Of a stretch of DNA of 18,488 bases, positions 1 to 5,195 are shown in pieces. The notes under the pieces are model-generated. The model was not told the DNA's origin and made no database searches. It saw nothing but the letters and a program-made list of their open reading frames with translations. Source of the DNA: Elusimicrobia bacterium HGW-Elusimicrobia-2 (GTDB lineage: Bacteria > CG03); the NCBI GenBank assembly GCA_002841685.1, contig PHAM01000036.1, positions 1 to 18,488 of the forward strand, read 5' to 3'. Every line of letters begins with the position of its first letter. Positions within the stretch are counted from its first letter, which is position 1. A program made the position numbers and the translations under genes.

Positions 1-112
1 AGTATAATAGTAAAATCAAGCAATCGGTAGTGACCACACTTTTATGAAATTGCTTGTGTAGCAAAGAACTTTTTGTCAGTTTGGCGAACTCGGGTTAGGA
101 GCATATATAAAT
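1..112 (+). pseudogene. Disrupted upstream part of the MMPL transporter gene
   Basis: The transporter ORF that starts at 113 is open upstream only to a TAG at 59-61. In this family the residues before the IREF-type segment continue as a membrane helix, so coding sequence would be expected up to the window edge. Fragments that would fit are found in different frames: FVSLANSG is encoded at about 72-95 in one frame and AYINMIREF follows at about 101 in another. This suggests one or more small indels plus stops, either real decay or errors at a contig end. The peptide resemblance is judged by eye and is weak. Confidence 0.4.
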
Positions 113-2083
113 ATGATCCGTGAATTTGCAATTTTCATTGCTCTGGGGGTGTTGTTTGCTCTGGTTATTACTATTACTTTCATACCAGCGGTTCTTTCTC
201 TGCTTAAGGTGAAAAAAACAGCCGAAGAAAAAAAACTTGAAAATATTGTGCTTATTAGGTTTATGGATCGGCTGGGAAGTTTTGTGTTAAGAAAAGAAAA
301 ACTGATCATATTGTTCGCGACAGTCATTGCGATAGTGGCTGTCCTTGGCATATTCCGGCTTAAGCGTGAAGTAAATATGCTTGAATATTTTGACAAAAAA
401 CATGAGATTAGAACTACAGAAAAGATGATGCAGGACAAATTCGGAGGTTCTATACCCATTCAAATATTGGTAAAGGGGGATATAAAAAATCCGTTTGTTT
501 TAAAAGAGATGATGAAAATTGAAAAGTTTTTAAAAACTTTACCGGATGTTAATGATCCCCAATCAATTGCGGATTTAGTTTGTGAGATGAACGATGTAAT
601 GAATGACCGTTATACCATTCCTGAAACGAGAGAGGGCGTTGCTAATCTCTGGTTCTTTATAGAAGGCCAGGATATATTGGATCAGTTAGTGGATAGCGGA
701 GCTTCACAAGCTATTATTCAAACAAAATTAGGGACAGTTGATACCAAAAAGATTGTAACTCTGGTCGATAAAATCAATGCCTATTTGGATAAAAATGTTA
801 AAAATGGGCTGATTGAGATGTCACTGGATGCTGTTCCTCTACCGCAACGAAAGCTTATTGAAAAGGAAAGAATTGCTGATATTACCGCCAATATCAGAAT
901 GGATATAAAAGGCAGATTCCCTGATTATGCAGGAAGTGAAGACAAATTTGAAGATATTCTTTATCGGGATATTTTAGAAAAAAATAATCAAATCAGCGCT
1001 TCCGGAATTTTAAAAATAAAGGAGAAGATCAATGATTTTCTTTTGAATAATGAATCAGACATTGAACTTACTTCTTCAAAAATTGTAAACAAAATAACGC
1101 ATCAAATATCTAAAAATTTAAAACAGGGGACGCTATCCGCTAAAAAAATTGCAGGTATTTTAAAAAGTAATATTAATCGCCGTGACATTTTAGAAGAGGA
1201 ATATGTTGAGTTAATAGGATTAACCACTGAATCAATTGAACATATAATTGATGTATGGAAAAAGAAAGACCGTGTTGATATTCTCACAGTAAAAATCAAA
1301 GGGGCACTTCCTAAACAAATACAGGAAGATAAAAAAATTCTTAAGAAGATAAGGGATGATCTCTGGTCGGTAAATGAAACAATGATTGCCTTGTCGGGTG
1401 ATGAATATTCACGTATTATCATCAATCCTGAATCTTTTACCCCCATTTTTACGGGGCTTTCAATGAAGCAGACAGGAATGTCTCCGATTTTTAAAAATCT
1501 TGATGAGCAGATAGTCAAGAGTCAGATTCAAAGTCTTATAATTGCGACTTTTCTGGTTTTTATTCTATTAGCCGTTCAAATGAAATCTATAGTTGGCGGT
1601 TTGATCGGCATAATTCCGATAATTCTTACCGTGCTGATTAATTTTGGAGTTATGGCATATTCGGGTCTTGCCTTGGATGTGTGTACTGTTTTAATTGGCA
1701 GTGTAGCTGTTGGTATAGGAATTGATTACAGCATTCATTTTCTGTCGCGTTTTAAATCAGAATTTAAACAGAATAAGACGCCCCTGGAGGCGTTGGATAA
1801 GACTTTGGAAACTACCGGAGTAGCAATCCTTATTAATGCAATTTCAGTTTCTACAGGTTTCCTTGTGCTTCTTTTAGGGAATCTCAGACCGCTTCGGCAA
1901 TTTGGATGGCTGATGGCTCTAACGATGTTAACAAGCGCCTGGGGGGCAATTACTGTTCTTCCGGCAGTAATTCTTGTAAGCCATTCCGGTTTTATAGGCA
2001 GATTTAATAATTTTTCCAATAATATGGCAGTTAAAATTAAAGCAAAAATCATGAAAGGGAGGAAAAAAAATGAGAAAAATTGA
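113..2083 (+). CDS. MMPL/RND-family transporter, C-terminal portion (5' truncated)
   Basis: Inner-membrane proton-driven exporter of the MMPL (HAE3-type RND) family, which moves lipids and other hydrophobic molecules. Only the last helix of the first membrane bundle (residues 5-31) is present, followed by a cytoplasmic linker, a helix at about 63-81, a periplasmic domain at about 85-465 and the second membrane bundle (about 467-625). That bundle has the family motif GIGIDYSIHF near 533-542 and RPLRQFG near 590. A full protein normally has about 300 more residues at the N terminus. The periplasmic domain is long, with a charged, probably helical stretch at about 280-430. An AGGAG at 97-101 lies 11 nt before this ATG, so a shortened product could be made. 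The gene overlaps the next one by 14 nt. Family assignment is firm; whether it works is doubtful. Confidence 0.85.
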   Translation: MIREFAIFIALGVLFALVITITFIPAVLSLLKVKKTAEEKKLENIVLIRFMDRLGSFVLRKEKLIILFATVIAIVAVLGIFRLKREVNMLEYFDKKHEIRTTEKMMQDKFGGSIPIQILVKGDIKNPFVLKEMMKIEKFLKTLPDVNDPQSIADLVCEMNDVMNDRYTIPETREGVANLWFFIEGQDILDQLVDSGASQAIIQTKLGTVDTKKIVTLVDKINAYLDKNVKNGLIEMSLDAVPLPQRKLIEKERIADITANIRMDIKGRFPDYAGSEDKFEDILYRDILEKNNQISASGILKIKEKINDFLLNNESDIELTSSKIVNKITHQISKNLKQGTLSAKKIAGILKSNINRRDILEEEYVELIGLTTESIEHIIDVWKKKDRVDILTVKIKGALPKQIQEDKKILKKIRDDLWSVNETMIALSGDEYSRIIINPESFTPIFTGLSMKQTGMSPIFKNLDEQIVKSQIQSLIIATFLVFILLAVQMKSIVGGLIGIIPIILTVLINFGVMAYSGLALDVCTVLIGSVAVGIGIDYSIHFLSRFKSEFKQNKTPLEALDKTLETTGVAILINAISVSTGFLVLLLGNLRPLRQFGWLMALTMLTSAWGAITVLPAVILVSHSGFIGRFNNFSNNMAVKIKAKIMKGRKKNEKN

Positions 2084-2900
2084 AATTATGTCTTTAATGA
2101 CAGTGTTAATGGTTTCCGGTTTTGTAAGAGCAGAGGAGGGAAAGCAACAAGTTCAGGGAACGAAACTTACTGCAATTGAGATTTTGAAGAAAGCTGACGG
2201 AGTTGTAAATGCACCAAAAGATCAGGATATTGCGATTGAAATGATTTTGATTGACAAGGAGGGGAAAGAAAAAAATCGTAAATCGAAGATTATTCAAAAA
2301 GGAAGCGAGAAGAGGATGATTAAATTTTTGTCTCCGGCAGATGTAGAAGGGTTGGCATTTTTGGATTTACCTGACGATGTAATGTATCTGTATCTACCGG
2401 CTTTTAAAAAAATACGAAGAATAGCTTCGCATGTTAAAAATACCAGCTTCGCAGGTACAGATTTTACATATGATGATATGGCTTCCCTGAATTATGCCGA
2501 TGAGTATGTTCCTGAATTAACAGGAGAAAAAAAGACAGATGGCCTCAAGCCAGTAATTAAAGAAGATCAAAAGCAATGGCAGGAGCAGGAATTTGACCAT
2601 TATATTCTTGAACTGAAACCTAAAAAAGGGATACAAAAGGATTATTCCAAATTAATAATGTGGGTAAGAAAAGACAATTTTTATCCAATAAAGATTGAAT
2701 ATTATTCCAGGGAAGGAAAACTTCATAAAGTGATGATAAGGACGAAAATTGAAAAGGAAGGGGAATACTGGATAGCAAAAGAGGTGGAAATGTCAGATCT
2801 TAAAAAAGACCACAAAACCAAGATGATTATTTCCGAAGTTAAGTATGACCAGGATTTAAAGGACGAGTTATTTACTGAAAGGTATTTAAAACGACGCTAA
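2070..2900 (+). CDS. Periplasmic LolA-like protein (outer membrane lipoprotein-sorting protein family)
   Basis: The 276-residue protein starts with a signal peptide (residues 1-21, probable cleavage after VRA). It carries the hallmarks of the LolA-like family often found beside MMPL transporters: RMIKFLSPADVEGLAFL at 82-98, MYLYLPAFKKIRRI at 105-118 and SFAGTDFTYDDM at 126-137. This fold has a lipid-binding half-barrel. By analogy it should accept a hydrophobic substrate from the inner-membrane transporter and carry it across the periplasm. The start is set by a strong GGGAGG (from about 2057) just ahead of the ATG, inside the 3' end of the transporter gene, so the two are probably translationally coupled. 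The substrate is not known. It is not LolA itself: the family is distinct and there is no LolB or LolCDE nearby. Confidence 0.85.
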   Translation: MRKIEIMSLMTVLMVSGFVRAEEGKQQVQGTKLTAIEILKKADGVVNAPKDQDIAIEMILIDKEGKEKNRKSKIIQKGSEKRMIKFLSPADVEGLAFLDLPDDVMYLYLPAFKKIRRIASHVKNTSFAGTDFTYDDMASLNYADEYVPELTGEKKTDGLKPVIKEDQKQWQEQEFDHYILELKPKKGIQKDYSKLIMWVRKDNFYPIKIEYYSREGKLHKVMIRTKIEKEGEYWIAKEVEMSDLKKDHKTKMIISEVKYDQDLKDELFTERYLKRR

Positions 2901-2931
2901 AAAATAGATTAACTATTGCGGAGATATAAAA

Positions 2932-4266
2932 ATGTTGAAACATTATTTTCAAAAAAACCTTTTATTTCTTTTGCTGCTGACTGTTCCCGCATTTTGTGAA
3001 GTCGATATAGGCGGAGAATTTCTTACTGATAACCGTTTCAGGACAGAGGATAAAAATAAATTTACCTGCAATGAGAATCGGCTTTCATTAAAACTTGATT
3101 CGGGCATTTCCCGCGCACAGTTTCACGCTGAAATCTGGCTGAGAGAACAGGGTTTTTCTGAGGTGTCCAGCTCCTCGGACCTACAGGAAAAGGATAAGGA
3201 AAAAATCAGTCCTTCTTCTCTTGAAATAAGAGAACTGTATATTGACTTTTACCGTTTTCTCTCGGAGAATCTTGAATTGCGTGTCGGCAAGCAGCGGATT
3301 GCATGGGGCACAGCGGATAAACTTAATCCCACGGATAATCTGAATCCTGATGACCTTGAAGATATAATGGATTTTGGAAGACATCTCGGATCAAATTCTA
3401 TGAAATTAACTTATTATTTTGGTGATTTGACTCTCACGGGTGTTTACATCCCTGTTTTCATTCCTGCGGTGCTTCCTTCCAGCGACTGGTCATCCGCTCT
3501 TACTCCGGCGTTTTCACTTCCGGCCGGGATGAGTGTGCAGAATTTTTCCGATTCTATAATTCTACCTGAGAATAATCCGGAAGAAAGTTCTATGTATGCG
3601 GCTAAAATTGCAGGGAAGCTGTTTAATTATGACTTATCAGTCAGTTATTTCCATGGTAGAGACGATCTTCCTCTGGTCAACAGGATAGAGGTAACACCCA
3701 CAGGGGCTTCGACCGTAAATGCTGTAGCTGAAATGCTGTATCCGAAAATGCAGGTTATAGGAGCCGACCTTGCCGGGGCTGTTTGTAATATAGGTGTCTG
3801 GGCTGAAGGAGCGCGATTTGTAAACGAAGAAGTAGGGATGGAAACTTTTACTGTTGGAGTAGGGACACAAACCGGAATTGCCTTAAGTGAGGAGGCATAT
3901 TTTAAGTATGTCTTCGGGTTTGATTATACGTTTAAAAACGGGCTTTATATAAATGGTCAATATCTTCACGGATTTGTACATGAAAGAGGAAAGGATAATC
4001 TGGAAGATTATTTTATGGCCGGTATTGAAAAGAAATTTTTCAATGATGAACTCAAAATTAAAATAGGCTGCGGAGCAGAAGTTAAAGATTTTGACAAAGT
4101 AAAAGATAACATGGCAGTAATGACTATGCCGGAAGTCAGCTATTACCCTGTGGATAATACCGAGATAACATTGGGAGCATATTTGATTAACGGCAAGGAT
4201 ACAACAGCGTTCGGCAAAGTTAAAGATAACGACGAGATATATTTAAAATTTAAATACAACTTTTAG
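2932..4266 (+). CDS. Outer-membrane beta-barrel protein, DUF1302/porin-like
   Basis: A 444-residue protein with a signal peptide (hydrophobic 9-21, probable cleavage after AFC or nearby) and alternating-residue strands throughout. It ends in KFKYNF, and a final aromatic residue is the usual barrel-assembly signal. The conserved block GKQRIAWGTADKLNPTD at 119-135, followed by DFGRHLGSNS near 147-156, is the pattern of DUF1302-type barrels that accompany MMPL and LolA-like partners. The gene lies 31 nt after the LolA-like gene, with GGAG at 2920-2923 8 nt before the ATG, so the three genes look like one operon. The inferred role is the outer-membrane exit or acceptor for the transported molecule. 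DUF1302 membership is by eye; a generic porin is the alternative. Confidence 0.75.
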   Translation: MLKHYFQKNLLFLLLLTVPAFCEVDIGGEFLTDNRFRTEDKNKFTCNENRLSLKLDSGISRAQFHAEIWLREQGFSEVSSSSDLQEKDKEKISPSSLEIRELYIDFYRFLSENLELRVGKQRIAWGTADKLNPTDNLNPDDLEDIMDFGRHLGSNSMKLTYYFGDLTLTGVYIPVFIPAVLPSSDWSSALTPAFSLPAGMSVQNFSDSIILPENNPEESSMYAAKIAGKLFNYDLSVSYFHGRDDLPLVNRIEVTPTGASTVNAVAEMLYPKMQVIGADLAGAVCNIGVWAEGARFVNEEVGMETFTVGVGTQTGIALSEEAYFKYVFGFDYTFKNGLYINGQYLHGFVHERGKDNLEDYFMAGIEKKFFNDELKIKIGCGAEVKDFDKVKDNMAVMTMPEVSYYPVDNTEITLGAYLINGKDTTAFGKVKDNDEIYLKFKYNF

Positions 4267-4828
4267 ATAAATTGCCTGCTCACAGCGGTATATTTTTTAA
4301 GGGGTTGGATAGATTTCAATGGAAGGAATAGGTGACAAACTGCACGCCACGGCGCACTTTCAGCCGCCGTTCAGTTTGTCGCCGAGAAAAAAAGAAAAGA
4401 GCGCTGTTTCGAAAGAATGATAACAGGCAAGACAGGAGCAAGCGCCGCCGTCCGCTTGCCCCTGTCTTTCTCAGAGAGCAGAGAGCGAAAGGCGGAGCGT
4501 AGCTCCGGCGGTTGAGCGAACAGATGGAAAAAAAGGATTCATTGCAGAAGCCGCAGACCCGCCGAAGGCGGGAAGCCGACAACGGAGGCAAGCGAAGGAG
4601 CAGAGCGACGACGCTGGCGGCTGGACAAAGGGAGCGGACGAAGGCGCTTGTCCGCCGAAAAGGCGGACATTGTGCCGGAGGGGCGCGACCGTCTTTGAGC
4701 GAGGCGCCGGAGAATCCGGACGATGATCGGACGGATAGTCGGAGGCGCCGAGCGATGGCGAGCAAGTGCGAGCCCGCTTGCCCGCTTTATGCGGGCATTG
4801 TGGGCGAGCCTTGGGAGCATAAAATAAT
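4267..4828. repeat. Gene-free GC-rich nest of inverted repeats
   Basis: No believable gene. ORFs here on both strands are arginine/serine-rich, low in hydrophobic residues and unrelated to known families. The sequence is rich in hairpins: a 12-bp arm pair at 4331-4342/4372-4383 (one G-T) enclosing ACGGCG/CGCCGT at 4349-4354/4365-4370; a 14-bp pair with one mismatch at 4431-4444/4453-4466; CGGAGC/GCTCCG at 4493-4498/4502-4507; CCCGCC/GGCGGG at 4558-4563/4567-4572; TGTCCGCC/GGCGGACA at 4649-4656/4662-4669; GCCCGC/GCGGGC at 4780-4785/4791-4796. It may be a cluster of REP- or MITE-like elements or a structured RNA. The first about 60 bases after the barrel gene show no clear terminator. Confidence 0.7.
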
Positions 4829-4858
4829 ATTGCCACGTCGCTCCGCTCCTCGCAATGA
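4829..4858. repeat. Short dispersed-repeat-like palindrome (ATTGC...GCAAT)
   Basis: ATTGC at 4829-4833 pairs with GCAAT at 4852-4856 around a CGTCGCTCCGCTCCTCG core. Read on the other strand it begins TCATTGCGAGGAGCGGAGCG. This closely resembles the short interspersed repeat seen in the intergenic regions of many unrelated bacterial genomes (CATTGCGAGGAGCGAAGCGACG type). Identification is from memory of that repeat's consensus; only one copy is visible here. Confidence 0.55.
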
Positions 4859-4999
4859 CAAAATGAAAAAAATAAAATTGATTTATTCTATGCAAAATAA
4901 TACAATCTTTTTAGATGCAGGGAATCTTATTGAATATTCTCGAAATAGGTTCGAACAAGGTTTAATAAGGTCGATAATTTCAGACTTCGGCGCTGATTC
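4859..4999. other. AT-rich spacer, nothing recognised
   Basis: An AT-rich stretch between the repeat block and the terminator. An open frame crosses it but also runs through the terminator hairpin, has no ribosome binding site and resembles nothing. A GGTTCGAAC near 4948 looks like a tRNA T-loop but has no flanking stem. Confidence 0.6.
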
Positions 5000-5040
5000 T
5001 CAAAAAAATTCGGTGAGCACGGCTCACCGAATTTTTTTGA
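5000..5040. terminator. Bidirectional intrinsic terminator
   Basis: A perfect 19-bp inverted repeat with a 3-nt loop: arms 5000-5018 and 5022-5040, each with a GC-rich inner part (CGGTGAGC/GCTCACCG) and an outer run of seven A or T. Either strand therefore gives a GC stem followed by a U-tract. It lies 26 nt past the 3' end of tRNA-Pro, so it should end transcription of that tRNA and of the lptD unit. It could also stop transcription arriving from the left. Confidence 0.9.
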
Positions 5041-5065
5041 AAATTGCGCAACAAGTTTGGAATTA

Positions 5066-5138
5066 TCGGGGTGGGCGGATTTGAACCGCCGACCTCCTGC
5101 TCCCAAAGCAGGCGCCCTACCAGCTAGGCCACACCCCG
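5066..5138 (-). tRNA. tRNA-Pro (anticodon TGG)
   Basis: A full cloverleaf of 73 nt including an A discriminator: acceptor stem CGGGGTG/CACCCCG, D-stem GCCT/GGGC, anticodon stem CCTGC/GCAGG with loop TTTGGGA, T-stem GGCGG/CCGCC with loop TTCAAAT. The loop places TGG at 34-36, which reads CCN proline codons. No CCA is encoded; the next bases are TAA. It lies downstream of lptD on the same strand with its own TATAAT and is followed by an intrinsic terminator. Confidence 0.96.
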
Positions 5139-5144
5139 TATCAC

Positions 5145-5172
5145 ATTATACTTTTTTAATTAAATCGACAAA
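5145..5172 (-). promoter_or_regulatory. Likely promoter of tRNA-Pro
   Basis: A consensus TATAAT at 5145-5150 (- strand) ends 6 nt before the first base of the tRNA. A poor -35 (TTTGTC, 5167-5172) lies 16 nt upstream across an A/T-rich spacer. With normal geometry transcription would begin at or within a base or so of the mature tRNA 5' end. Confidence 0.55.
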
Positions 5173-5195
5173 GCTAACCGCGGGAAATATGGATA

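Noticed and set aside
4331-4815. CRISPR array
   Set aside because: The repeats are inverted, unequal and not regularly spaced direct repeats, and no cas genes are present.
4948-4956. GGTTCGAAC as a tRNA remnant
   Set aside because: A T-loop-like string only; there are no matching T-stem or acceptor bases around it.
1-5066. Genomic island integrated at tRNA-Pro
   Set aside because: Composition and position fit, but no integrase gene and no repeated copy of the tRNA 3' end are visible in the window, so no attachment sites were called.
4512-5084. 190-codon open frame on the + strand across the repeat block
   Set aside because: Arg/Ser-rich low-complexity translation, no ribosome site, and it runs through the AT spacer, the terminator hairpin and into tRNA-Pro. 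The competing frames on the other strand look equally random.
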